Positions 42,705 through 51,418 of a stretch of DNA of 57,707 bases are shown here, in pieces. Below the pieces are notes generated by a model. It saw only the letters and a list, made by a program, of their open reading frames with translations. It made no database searches and was not told the origin of the DNA. Position numbers and translations under genes: made by a program. The DNA is from Bradyrhizobium centrolobii (GTDB lineage Bacteria > Pseudomonadota > Alphaproteobacteria > Rhizobiales > Xanthobacteraceae). How positions within the stretch are numbered: position 1 is the stretch's first letter; each line of letters opens with the position of its first letter. The stretch covers positions 459,318 to 517,024 of the forward strand of contig NZ_LUUB01000079.1 in assembly GCF_001641635.1 (NCBI RefSeq). The letters are read 5' to 3'.

Positions 42705-44555
42705 TCAGTTCGAGCGCCGCTTGACCTCGCGCACTGCGCCGCGCGCGGCGCTGGTGGTGAGCGCAGCGTAAGCCTGAAGCGCAGTCGAGACGTTGCGCTT
42801 GCGGTTCTGCGGCTGCCAGGCGGCATCGCCCTTCGCCTCTTCCTCCGCGCGGCGCTTGGCGAGCTCCTCGTCGGACACTTCAAGGCTGATGCTGCGGTTC
42901 GGGATGTCGATGGCGATGCGATCGCCATCGCGCACGAGACCGATATTGCCGCCTTCGGCTGCTTCCGGCGACAGATGCCCGATCGACAAGCCGGACGAGC
43001 CGCCGGAGAAGCGGCCGTCGGTGACGAGCGCACAGGCTTTGCCGAGGCCCATCGATTTCAGATAGCTCGTCGGATAGAGCATCTCCTGCATGCCGGGGCC
43101 GCCGCGCGGGCCTTCGTAGCGCACAACGACAACCTCACCGGCAACGACCTTGCCGCCCAGAATGCCTTCCACCGCAGCGTCCTGGCTTTCGAACACGCGC
43201 GCGGGACCGGAGAATTTCAGGATCGAGGCATCGACGCCGGCGGTCTTCACGATGCAGCCGTCCTGCGCGAGGTTGCCGTAGAGCACGGCAAGACCGCCGT
43301 CCTTGCTGAAGGCATGCTCGAGATCGCGCACGACGCCCTTCTCACGATCGACGTCGAGCTCGTCGTAGCGGCGCTCCTGGCTGAAGGCCACTTGCGTGGG
43401 AATGCCGCCGGGCGAGGCGCGATAGAAGGTGCGCACGGCCTCGCTCTTGGAGCGCTTGACGTCCCAGCGCTCCAGCGCGTCGCTCATGGTCGGCGCATGC
43501 ACAGTAGAGACCGAAGTGTCGATCAGGCCGGCGCGATCGAGCTCACCCAGAATGCCCATGATGCCGCCGGCGCGGTGCACATCCTCGACGTGCACGTCGG
43601 CAACGGACGGCGCGACCTTGCAGAGCACGGGCACGCGGCGCGACAGGCGGTCGATGTCGCGCATGGTGAACTCGACCTGCCCTTCATGGGCGGCGGCGAG
43701 CAGATGCAGCACGGTGTTGGTCGAACCGCCCATGGCGATGTCCAGCGTCATCGCGTTCTCGAACGCCTTGAAGTTGGCGATGTTGCGCGGCAGCACCGAC
43801 GGATCGTCCTGCTCGTAGTAGCGGCGGACGATATCGACGATGGTGTGGCCGGCCTCGACGAACAGCCGCTTGCGATCGGCGTGCGTCGCGACCACCGAGC
43901 CGTTGCCGGGCAGCGCGAGGCCCAGCGCTTCGGTCAGGCAGTTCATCGAATTCGCGGTGAACATGCCCGAGCAGGAGCCGCAGGTCGGGCACGCCGAGCG
44001 CTCGATCACCTTGACGTCATCGTCGCTGACCTTGGAGTCGGCCGCGGCCACCATGGCATCGATCAGGTCGACGGCCTTGGTCTTGCCCTGGAGCTTGACC
44101 TTGCCGGCTTCCATCGGCCCGCCCGAGACGAACACGGCGGGGATGTTGAGCCGAAGCGCCGCCATCAGCATGCCGGGCGTGATCTTGTCGCAGTTGGAAA
44201 TGCAGACGAGACCGTCGGCGCAATGGGCGTTGGCCATGTACTCGACGCTGTCGGCGATCAATTCGCGCGAGGGCAGGCTATAGAGCATGCCGTCATGGCC
44301 CATGGCGATGCCATCGTCGACCGCGATGGTGTTGAACTCCTTGGCGACGCCGCCGGCCTGCTCGATCTCGCGGGCGACGAGCTGGCCGAGGTCCTTCAGG
44401 TGGACGTGGCCGGGCACGAACTGGGTGAAGGAGTTGACGACCGCGATGATCGGCTTGCCGAAATCCGCATCCTTCATGCCCGTCGCGCGCCAGAGGCCGC
44501 GGGCGCCCGCCATGTTGCGGCCGTGGGTGGTGGTGCGGGAGCGATAGGCTGGCAT
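42705..44555 (-). CDS. ilvD: dihydroxy-acid dehydratase
   Basis: Fourth step of valine and isoleucine synthesis: dehydrates 2,3-dihydroxy-acids to 2-keto acids; cytoplasmic iron-sulfur enzyme. The start at 44555 gives MPAYRSRTTTHGRNMAGARG and a normal length of 616 residues. Iron-sulfur cysteine motifs CISNCDKITPGM near 120 and ACPTCGSCSGMFTANSMN near 190, Mg-binding DDGIAMGHDGM near 81, and C-terminal VTDGRFSGGSSGLSIGHLSP are all intact. A single transcription unit next to the tRNA; no attenuator seen. Confidence 0.96.
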   Translation of the reverse strand: MPAYRSRTTTHGRNMAGARGLWRATGMKDADFGKPIIAVVNSFTQFVPGHVHLKDLGQLVAREIEQAGGVAKEFNTIAVDDGIAMGHDGMLYSLPSRELIADSVEYMANAHCADGLVCISNCDKITPGMLMAALRLNIPAVFVSGGPMEAGKVKLQGKTKAVDLIDAMVAAADSKVSDDDVKVIERSACPTCGSCSGMFTANSMNCLTEALGLALPGNGSVVATHADRKRLFVEAGHTIVDIVRRYYEQDDPSVLPRNIANFKAFENAMTLDIAMGGSTNTVLHLLAAAHEGQVEFTMRDIDRLSRRVPVLCKVAPSVADVHVEDVHRAGGIMGILGELDRAGLIDTSVSTVHAPTMSDALERWDVKRSKSEAVRTFYRASPGGIPTQVAFSQERRYDELDVDREKGVVRDLEHAFSKDGGLAVLYGNLAQDGCIVKTAGVDASILKFSGPARVFESQDAAVEGILGGKVVAGEVVVVRYEGPRGGPGMQEMLYPTSYLKSMGLGKACALVTDGRFSGGSSGLSIGHLSPEAAEGGNIGLVRDGDRIAIDIPNRSISLEVSDEELAKRRAEEEAKGDAAWQPQNRKRNVSTALQAYAALTTSAARGAVREVKRRSN

Positions 44556-44715
44556 GGCGGTTTCCGTCCTGGTTGGATGAGCCGGGCGGGAAAATATGGA
44601 AGCCGCCTCAGGCGTTTCCGGCCGGATAGCGCACGGGGTGGGCTGGCGCAACGGGAACTTGGCCCTGACAGGGTCGGATCGGCCTTGCGCAGGCCTCCCC
44701 TGCTCCCGGCGCGGG

Positions 44716-45576
44716 CTATTGCAGGGTCGGGTCGAGCCGGTCGCGCAGCCAATCCCCGATCACGGAGACCGCCAGCGTGGTCACGACGATCGTGGTCGCC
44801 GGCGCCAGCATGATCCAGGGCGCCCGCGTCAGATATTCGCGGCCGTAGCCGACCATGTTGCCGAGGCTGGTCATCGGCGGCTGCACGCCGAGGCCGAGGA
44901 AGGACAGGCCTGATTCCATCAGGATCACCTCGGGGAAGACCAGCGTCGTCGAGACGATCAGGGTCGAGGCGATGTTCGGCAGGATGTGCCGCAGATAGAT
45001 CCGCGACGGCGTCGCGCCAAGCTGGCGGACGGCGGCCGCGTAGCCTTGCGCGTTGGCGGAGATGGCTAGTCCCCGCGCGATGCGGGCGTAGCGCTCCCAC
45101 CCGAACAGGCCCATGAGGCCGATCAGCAGCGGCAGCGAATTGCCGAAGAAGGCAAGCACCGCGAGCGCCATGATCAGGAAGGGCATGCTGGCCTGGAAGT
45201 CGGACAGCATCAGCACGAGCTGCTCGACGACGCCTCGGAAGTGTGCGGCGAGGAAGCCGAGCGTCGTGCCGACGATGGCCGATATCGCCGTCGCGCCGAA
45301 GGCGATCAGGAGCGAGATGCGGATGGACACGAGGAGCCGCGACAGCACGTCGCGTCCGAGTTCGTCGGTGCCGAGCCAATGCGTGACATTGCAGGGTGCA
45401 GCCAGCCGGTTGCGCAGGTCGAGCTGGGTGAAGCCGTAAGGCGCAATCTTCTCGGCAAAGATTGCGATCACCAGCATCGCAACGATCCAGGTGGCCGCGA
45501 GCGCGACCGACAGCGGGATCGCCGGAAAGCTGATGCGCCTGCGAACGGTGCTATCTTTCAGCGTCGCGTCGGTCAT
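44716..45576 (-). CDS. oligopeptide/dipeptide ABC transporter permease (DppC type)
   Basis: Inner-membrane permease of 286 residues. The ATG at 45576 overlaps the stop of the partner permease by 4 bases. An N-terminal helix (LSVALAATWIVAMLVIAIFA), the HWLGTDELGRDVLSRLL motif near 60, and the ATPase-contact loop AAVRQLGATPSRIYLRHILP near 185 are typical of DppC/OppC. Last gene of a five-gene operon running from 50115 to 44716; 160 bp before ilvD. Confidence 0.93.
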   Translation of the reverse strand: MTDATLKDSTVRRRISFPAIPLSVALAATWIVAMLVIAIFAEKIAPYGFTQLDLRNRLAAPCNVTHWLGTDELGRDVLSRLLVSIRISLLIAFGATAISAIVGTTLGFLAAHFRGVVEQLVLMLSDFQASMPFLIMALAVLAFFGNSLPLLIGLMGLFGWERYARIARGLAISANAQGYAAAVRQLGATPSRIYLRHILPNIASTLIVSTTLVFPEVILMESGLSFLGLGVQPPMTSLGNMVGYGREYLTRAPWIMLAPATTIVVTTLAVSVIGDWLRDRLDPTLQ

Positions 45577-46502
45577 GCGTGGGCTCCCTTCGCACGCAGG
45601 CGCGGATCGAGGAAGCCGTAGAGGAAATCGACGATCAGGTTGGACGTGACCATGGTCAGCGCGACCAGCAAGAGGATGCATTGCACCACGGCGAGGTCGC
45701 GGTTGGCGACGGCAACGACGAGCAGGCGCCCTACTCCGGGCCAGGCAAACACGCTCTCGACCACGACGGCGCCCGCGATCAGCGTTCCCACCATGAAGCC
45801 CAAAATGGTCACGGTCGGGATCGCCGCGTTCGGCAGCGCATGCGCGGTCACGACCTTGCGCCAGGGCACGCCCTTGGCCGAGGCCGTGCGGATATAGGGC
45901 TGGCCCAGCACCTCCAGCATCGCGCTGCGGGTGAAGCGCGCCAGCACCGCGGCGCCACCAAGGCCGAGCGTTGCGATCGGCAGGATCGCGTGACGCCAGC
46001 TCTCCTGTCCGCCCGAGGGCAGCCAGCCAAGCTGCACGGCGAAGACGAGCACGAGCAGCAGCGCCAGCACGAAGCTCGGCACGGTGAAGCCGGCGACCGC
46101 CGTGATCATCACGGCGCGGTCAATCGCGGAACCGCGATGCAGCGCGGCGTAGATACCGGCGGGAATGCCGAGCGCCACCTTGAACGCGAAGGCCGGCAGC
46201 GTCAGCGCCAGCGTCGAGGGGATCCGCTCCAGCACGAGCTCAATCGCGGGCCGGCCGTCGCGCATGGAACGGCCGAGCTCGCCCTTGGCGATAGCACCAA
46301 AATAGTCGACGTACTGCATCCAGATGGGATCATCGAGGCCCCAGGCCTTGCGGAAGGCCGCAATGACCTCCGGCGGCGCTTCCGGCCCCAAGATCATCAG
46401 CGCGGGATCCCCGGAAAGACGCAGCACGACGAAGGCGAAGGTCACGACGAGGATGATCGTCAAGGCCGCGCGTCCGATACGAATGGCGAAATAGCGTCCC
46501 AT
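45573..46502 (-). CDS. oligopeptide/dipeptide ABC transporter permease (DppB type)
   Basis: 309 residues, six predicted helices. The start (MGRYFAIRIGRAALTIILVV) overlaps the last bases of the upstream ATPase gene. The first periplasmic segment RLSGDPALMILGPEAPPEVI and helices around LPAFAFKVALGIPAGIYAAL are typical; the coupling loop TASAKGVPWRKVVTAHALPN lies near residue 222. Works with the DppC-type partner to form the channel. Confidence 0.93.
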   Translation of the reverse strand: MGRYFAIRIGRAALTIILVVTFAFVVLRLSGDPALMILGPEAPPEVIAAFRKAWGLDDPIWMQYVDYFGAIAKGELGRSMRDGRPAIELVLERIPSTLALTLPAFAFKVALGIPAGIYAALHRGSAIDRAVMITAVAGFTVPSFVLALLLVLVFAVQLGWLPSGGQESWRHAILPIATLGLGGAAVLARFTRSAMLEVLGQPYIRTASAKGVPWRKVVTAHALPNAAIPTVTILGFMVGTLIAGAVVVESVFAWPGVGRLLVVAVANRDLAVVQCILLLVALTMVTSNLIVDFLYGFLDPRLRAKGAHA

Positions 46503-47494
46503 CACGCCGCGTCCCGCGTCTCGGCCTGAGGGCCCGTCACGAGATGGCATGCGACCTGCCGGTCTCCGCCGACGGCAGACAAGACCGGCACCTCGCTTGC
46601 GCAGCGCGCGATCGCGCGCGGGCAGCGCGGATGGAAGGCGCAGCCAATGGGGCGCGCGGCCGGGTTCGGCGGATCGCCCGCCAGCACGATGCGGCCCGCG
46701 CTGCGGCGGCCCGGCGCCGGCGATGCCGAGACCAACGCCTGCGTATAGGGATGCTCCGGTCGCGCGAACAGATCGTCGGCACTACCGAGTTCGACGATGC
46801 GGCCGAGATACATGACCGCGACGGTGGTGCTGATCTGGCGGACAACGCGCAGATCGTGGCTGATGAACATCAGCGTCAAGGACAACTGCGCCTGAAGATC
46901 GGCCAGCAGGTTCACGACCTGGGCCTGGATCGAGACATCGAGCGCGCTGACTGGCTCGTCGCATACCAGGAAATCGGGCTTCGTCGCCAGCGCCCGCGCC
47001 AGCACGATGCGCTGGCGCTGTCCGCCGGAGAGCGCACCCGGGTAGCGCGCGCCATGCGCCTGCGTGAGTTCGACCGCCCGCAGCAATTCACGCAGCCGCT
47101 CCTCACGTTCAGCCGGCGTGCCGAGGCCGTGAATATCCAAGGGCTCGCGGATCTGTGCTGCGACCGGCAGGCGCCGATCCAGTGCGCCAAGCGGGTCCTG
47201 AAAGATCATCTGCATGCGCACCCGTTGCGCGCGCCATTCGCGCGTTCCGGGCGCGGCCATGGGCTTGCCGTCGAACTTAACCCCACCACGATCGGGGGGC
47301 TCCAGCCCGAGCACGATCCGGCCCGTGGTCGACTTACCCGAGCCGGACTCCCCGACGAGCCCGAGCGTTTCGCCTCTGCGGATCGTGAGCGAGACGCCGT
47401 CCACCGCATGGACGGCCGCGCTCCGGCCGAACATTCCGGAGCGCATGCTGTAGCTGCGCGAGATCGCGGAAACCTCGACGAGCGGAGGGCTCAT
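46502..47494 (-). CDS. oligopeptide ABC transporter ATP-binding protein (DppF type)
   Basis: 330 residues; start MSPPLVEVSAISRSYSMRSG at 47494 overlaps the upstream ATPase stop by 4 bases. Walker A GESGSGKSTTGR near 48, Q-loop FQDPLGALDRRL, signature LSGGQRQRIVLARAL near 160, Walker B FLVCDEPVSALD and switch His in FISHDL. The C-terminal oligopeptide-type extension contains GCAFHPRCPRAIARC, a cysteine-bearing segment that binds an iron-sulfur cluster in some relatives. Confidence 0.94.
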   Translation of the reverse strand: MSPPLVEVSAISRSYSMRSGMFGRSAAVHAVDGVSLTIRRGETLGLVGESGSGKSTTGRIVLGLEPPDRGGVKFDGKPMAAPGTREWRAQRVRMQMIFQDPLGALDRRLPVAAQIREPLDIHGLGTPAEREERLRELLRAVELTQAHGARYPGALSGGQRQRIVLARALATKPDFLVCDEPVSALDVSIQAQVVNLLADLQAQLSLTLMFISHDLRVVRQISTTVAVMYLGRIVELGSADDLFARPEHPYTQALVSASPAPGRRSAGRIVLAGDPPNPAARPIGCAFHPRCPRAIARCASEVPVLSAVGGDRQVACHLVTGPQAETRDAA

Positions 47495-48474
47495 TCGGCG
47501 GCGACCCCGAGCAGCGCGCGCCGCGCCGTCTCGGCCCGAACACAAGCAACCGTGCGACCGTCCGCGATCGGCGCCAGGCTCGGCGCAGCGGGGGTGCATT
47601 GCTCGGTCGCCAGCGCGCAGCGTGGCGCAAAGGCACAGCCGCTCGGCATCATCGCAGGATCGGGCACGGTCCCGGGGATTGCGGTCAGACGCCGGCGCGG
47701 GCCGTCGAGCGGCGGCAACGCGCCGATCAAGCCCTGTGCATAGGGGTGCACGGGATCGGCGAAGAGCTGGTTGGCCGGCGCCTCCTCGACGATGCGGCCG
47801 GCATACATCACCGCGACCCGGTCGCAATTTTCAGCGACGACACCGAGATCATGGCTGATCAGCACCATCGCCATGCCCATCTCGCGGCGGACTGAGGCGA
47901 GCAGCTCCAGGATCTGCGCCTGGATGGTGGCATCGAGCGCAGTCGTCGGCTCGTCCGCGACGAGAAGATCGGGATTTCCGGCCAAGGCCATCGCGATCAT
48001 GATGCGCTGGACCTGGCCGCCGGAGAATTCGTGAGGATAGGCGGAGAGCCGGCGCGCCGCATCGGGAATGCCGACGAGATCGAGCAGCCGGCGCGCTTCC
48101 GCTTTCACCGCCTCGCCCGAGAGATCGCGATGCAACGCGAGAGACTCGCAGAGCTGCTTGCGGATGGTCAGTACCGGATTGAGTGCGCTCGCCGGATCCT
48201 GAAAGATCATGGCGACCCGCCCGCCCCGCACCTGGTCGAGCTCGGCGGCAGGTGCGCCGAGGATGTCGCGCCCATCAAGCCGCACGGAGCCGGAGACTTG
48301 TGCATGCCGCGGCAGCAGCCCGAGGGCGGCAAGCCATGTCACCGACTTGCCGGACCCGGACTCGCCGACGAGGCCGAGCGCCTCGCCCTTCTGCAGAGTG
48401 AGATCGACACCGCGCAGCACCGGCATGCCATTGAAGGCGACGCTCAGGCCCTGGATGCTGACCAGCGGCGGCAC
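47491..48474 (-). CDS. oligopeptide ABC transporter ATP-binding protein (DppD type)
   Basis: 327 residues. Walker A GESGSGKSVTWLA near 38, Q-loop IFQDPASALNPVL, signature FSGGQVQRIMIAMAL near 155, Walker B LLVADEPTTALDAT and LISHDLG. C-terminal GCAFAPRCALATEQC is the matching cysteine-bearing oligopeptide extension. The start lies 3 bases after the stop of the substrate-binding protein gene, so coupled expression is likely. Confidence 0.94.
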   Translation of the reverse strand: MPPLVSIQGLSVAFNGMPVLRGVDLTLQKGEALGLVGESGSGKSVTWLAALGLLPRHAQVSGSVRLDGRDILGAPAAELDQVRGGRVAMIFQDPASALNPVLTIRKQLCESLALHRDLSGEAVKAEARRLLDLVGIPDAARRLSAYPHEFSGGQVQRIMIAMALAGNPDLLVADEPTTALDATIQAQILELLASVRREMGMAMVLISHDLGVVAENCDRVAVMYAGRIVEEAPANQLFADPVHPYAQGLIGALPPLDGPRRRLTAIPGTVPDPAMMPSGCAFAPRCALATEQCTPAAPSLAPIADGRTVACVRAETARRALLGVAAE

Positions 48475-48477
48475 GGC

Positions 48478-50115
48478 TTACGCCTCGAAATTGCCGGCGC
48501 GGAAATCCATCGCGAACGCCGGCGCCGCCTTCCACTTGATCGACTTCGGCTTGGCCGTGAAGGTCGCGTTCTGGTGCAGCACCGTGTAGGCGGGGTCCTC
48601 GCGCTCGGTGATCTCCAACATACGGCGGAACGCCTTCTTGCGCGCATCGCGATCGGTCGAGGTCTCCAAAAACTCCGAGAGCTTGTTCAGCTCGACGTTG
48701 GTCCATTCGCCGATCTGCTGCTGCTGGCCGTTCGGACCATGCTGGGCGACCAGCGACGACACGGGATCGTTGAAGGCCGCCGAATTCGACCAGTCGCGCA
48801 CTGCGCGGGTCGGCGCGCGTTCCATGATCTGCGACCAGTTTTCCTTGGTCTCGATCTGCACGTTGAGGCCGACGGACTTCCACATCTCGACCAGGATCTG
48901 CGCGGTCGCGACCTGGTTGGTGTAGTAGTTGTTGAGCAGGCGATAGGGTATTGGATCGCCCTTGTAGCTGGCCTGCTTCAACAGATCCTGCGCAAGCTTC
49001 GGATCATAGGCCGGCACGCTCCAGTCGGCGTTGAACATGTCGCCATAAAATTCCCACTGCAGGCCCTTCGGCACGCGGGTGCGGCCGGCCCACAGGCTGT
49101 CGACGATGGCCTGTCGGTCGATCGCGTGGGTGAAGGCACGCCGCACCAGGGGATTGGCGAGCTGGGCGTGGTTCTTGTCGAATACGGTCAGGCGGTGATT
49201 GAGGATGGTGCCGCCCTGCACTTCGAACGCGGCATTCTTCTCGATGCCGGCGATCTGGTCCGGCGGGATATCGCAGGCGAACTGGTATTCGCCCGAGAGC
49301 AGGCCGTTGATGCGGCTTGCGACCTCCGGCACTTCCAGGAAGCGGATGCGCTTGAGCGGCGGCCGGCCGCCCCAATATTCGTCATGCGCTTCCAGCGTCA
49401 GCGATACGTCGGGCTTGAGCTCAACGACCTTGTACGGGCCCGTCGTGAACGGCTTGCGCGCCCAGTCGAGATAGCTTGCAGACTCCTCCCACGCACGGCG
49501 GTTCATGATGTCCGAGCCGTAGCGCGACAGCCGGCCCTCGATCGTGACGTCGGGCGTCGCGTTGTAGAAACGCACGGTGTACTTGTCGACGGCATCGACG
49601 CGCACGAGGTCCGGCCAGATCCGGCGGGCGACGGCAGGCACGTCCGGCGGCAATTCCTTGCCGGGGCGCGGCGTCGGGATCTTCTCGAAGGCCTGGACGG
49701 TGGTGCGGCTCTTGGCCTCGGTCTCGCCGAACATGCGCTCGCGGCTGAAAGTGAAGACGACGTCCTCCGCCGTCAGCTCGTCGCCATTGTGGAACTTCAC
49801 GCCCTGCCGCAGCTTCACCTCGACGGTCTGGTCGTCGATGCGGCGCCACTCGGTGGCGAGGCCCGGCACGGCCTCGAGACTGCCGCGCCAGTTCTTGGAG
49901 ATCAGGCCTTCCCAAATCGACGAGAAGAACACGCGCTCGCCGACATTGGACTGCTCGCGCAGCACGTCGAGCACGTTCGAATTCGTCACCTTCTGCACGG
50001 CGATCGTCACCGACGGACGGTTGTCGCCCTGCGCGATCGCAAAGCGCGGCAGGATAAGGGTGCCTGCGGCAGCAGTGCCGGACTTCAGGATGGTGCGACG
50101 GGTGAGCTTGCTCAT
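48478..50115 (-). CDS. ABC transporter substrate-binding protein (SBP_bac_5), Tat-type signal
   Basis: Periplasmic solute-binding protein of 545 residues, first gene of the transporter operon. N-terminal twin-arginine signal LTRRTILKSGTAAAGTLILP with cleavage near AIAQ. Family features: LATEWRRIDDQTVEVKLRQG and VKFHNGDELTAEDVVFTFSR near 90, then PFTTGPYKVVELKPDVSLTL near 195. The ligand is probably a peptide or small amine-containing compound; the sequence does not tell which. A TIM-barrel sugar isomerase is encoded 27 bp upstream and may be co-transcribed, hinting at a sugar-linked substrate. Confidence 0.93.
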   Translation of the reverse strand: MSKLTRRTILKSGTAAAGTLILPRFAIAQGDNRPSVTIAVQKVTNSNVLDVLREQSNVGERVFFSSIWEGLISKNWRGSLEAVPGLATEWRRIDDQTVEVKLRQGVKFHNGDELTAEDVVFTFSRERMFGETEAKSRTTVQAFEKIPTPRPGKELPPDVPAVARRIWPDLVRVDAVDKYTVRFYNATPDVTIEGRLSRYGSDIMNRRAWEESASYLDWARKPFTTGPYKVVELKPDVSLTLEAHDEYWGGRPPLKRIRFLEVPEVASRINGLLSGEYQFACDIPPDQIAGIEKNAAFEVQGGTILNHRLTVFDKNHAQLANPLVRRAFTHAIDRQAIVDSLWAGRTRVPKGLQWEFYGDMFNADWSVPAYDPKLAQDLLKQASYKGDPIPYRLLNNYYTNQVATAQILVEMWKSVGLNVQIETKENWSQIMERAPTRAVRDWSNSAAFNDPVSSLVAQHGPNGQQQQIGEWTNVELNKLSEFLETSTDRDARKKAFRRMLEITEREDPAYTVLHQNATFTAKPKSIKWKAAPAFAMDFRAGNFEA

Positions 50116-50142
50116 GACAGTAATCCCTGCCCTTGATGTCGG

Positions 50143-50958
50143 TTATTCAGCGAGCCCGAGCGCAGCGAGATGCGCGGCGCCGGCGCGAACGTCGTCGTGA
50201 TTGCGGAGCTCAAGGATCAGCCGCGGGTTGGACGTCAGCCGGCCAAGCGCGCGGAACACGGCGGCCCAGCGGATGTTGCCTTCGCCCGGCGCCCAATGCC
50301 GGTCGGCAAAGCCGTCGGTGTCCTGGAGGTGGACATGCGTCAACATGTCACCGGCCGCATCGACGTAATAGTCGACCGGCGGCGCTCCGGTGGAGACATG
50401 CGCGTAGTTGGCGTGTCCGGTGTCGAGTGAGACGCGCACCTTGCTGCTTTCGAGCGCCTTGGCGAGGCGCACGCGATCGCGCGGATCCTTGTCCTCGATG
50501 TTCTCGATGACGATCTCGCAGCCGGTCTTTTCGGCACGCGCGATCACCTCGGCGAGCGTCGCCTTCACCCGTTCGACCAGGTTGCCGCGGTTCTCCGGGT
50601 AGAGATCGAGATTGTTGTGGTCCCAGGTCGTGAACGGCGAATGGATCACCATCTGCGTCGCGCCGAGGAATTCCGCGGCATCGAGGCCCTGGAGCAGACG
50701 CTTCGTGACAGCCTGCCGGATCAGGGGATCGTGGCTGTCGATCTTGAAGCCCCAGAACGGGCCGTGGATGCCGAGCCGCCCGGTATGACCCGTGAGCATC
50801 TGCTTGATCTCGCCGGCGGTCGCGCGCCAGTCGCTGTCGAGGAGATCCGCACGAAAGAAGTCCTGGATTTCGAGATCGCGCTGCCGTTCCAGGAGCCAGT
50901 CACGGTGTACGGGAATCGATTTGATGGACAGAGCGGCGCCCAGCACCGGTGTGGACAT
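50143..50958 (-). CDS. sugar phosphate isomerase/epimerase-type TIM-barrel protein
   Basis: 271 residues of the AP-endonuclease-2 / xylose-isomerase-like superfamily. Motifs: LGIHGPFWGFKIDSHDP, VIHSPFTTWDHNNLDLYP near 105, EIVIENIEDKDPRDRVRL near 148 with a metal-ligand Glu, VSLDTGHANYAH near 175, THVHLQDTDGFADRHW near 207 and LILELRN at the end. The metal site is complete. It is probably the first gene of the ABC-transporter operon. The exact reaction is unknown. Confidence 0.87.
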   Translation of the reverse strand: MSTPVLGAALSIKSIPVHRDWLLERQRDLEIQDFFRADLLDSDWRATAGEIKQMLTGHTGRLGIHGPFWGFKIDSHDPLIRQAVTKRLLQGLDAAEFLGATQMVIHSPFTTWDHNNLDLYPENRGNLVERVKATLAEVIARAEKTGCEIVIENIEDKDPRDRVRLAKALESSKVRVSLDTGHANYAHVSTGAPPVDYYVDAAGDMLTHVHLQDTDGFADRHWAPGEGNIRWAAVFRALGRLTSNPRLILELRNHDDVRAGAAHLAALGLAE

Positions 50959-51239
50959 GGCTTGCTCCTTTGGCAGTCGGCGATGACAAGGGCAGCGCTA
51001 GACCAGTTCAATGACAGGCCCGTGAAATGCAGGTTCCGCTTCGCCGAGGAGATGTGGACATCGCCGGACCCCGCGCATCCATTTCAGGCATCGGCGATCG
51101 ATGCGTCCACGACGACGACCATGTCCTGCGCGCGACAGCAAACGCGCTCGTGTCCGTAGTGATCCGGAATGGAATCCTAGCCCGATCTCGCGTACATCGC
51201 GCGCATCGATCGGCGGCCACTACCAAGGGCATCACCCTC

Positions 51240-51345
51240 TGATCGCGCTACATGGGGTTGGGGGACCACATGGGGCAGGGATTGAAGGCTGGGGCAAGGT
51301 TACGAGGTCCGGACTCCTAGGCACTCCGGACCTCGTACTTTTCTA
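51240..51345 (+). ncRNA. candidate small RNA ending in a strong terminator
   Basis: A G-rich plus-strand segment (ATGGGGTTGGGGGACC, then ATGGGGCAGGG) runs into a 13-bp perfect terminator hairpin although no plus-strand gene is present upstream. An intrinsic terminator with no gene to terminate is a usual sign of a small RNA. No clear promoter was recognised and the 5' end is a guess. Confidence 0.4.
51301..51343 (+). terminator. strong rho-independent terminator
   Basis: 13-bp perfect stem TACGAGGTCCGGA (51301-51313) and its complement (51325-51337), 11-base loop, then CTTTTCT on the plus strand. The minus strand lacks a T-run, so it acts on plus-strand transcripts. Confidence 0.7.
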
Positions 51346-51418
51346 GACTGAACGCAACATCGCGCCGCCGGCTATATGGGCCGCGCGGCGCGATGTCGTT
51401 TGGGCCGCCCTTCCCGAC

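Larger units (their letters stand above)
50959..51418. other. intergenic region with a possible small RNA
   Basis: About 460 bases between two minus-strand genes. No coding frame is convincing. It contains a G-rich stretch and a strong plus-strand terminator hairpin, described separately. Confidence 0.5.

Noticed and set aside
42648..44813. Very long plus-strand open frame opposite ilvD
   Set aside because: Antisense to an intact ilvD with all motifs; no ribosome site and no recognisable fold.
48031..50136. Long plus-strand open frame opposite the ABC transporter genes
   Set aside because: Antisense to clear ATPase and binding-protein genes; composition is typical of a GC-rich shadow.
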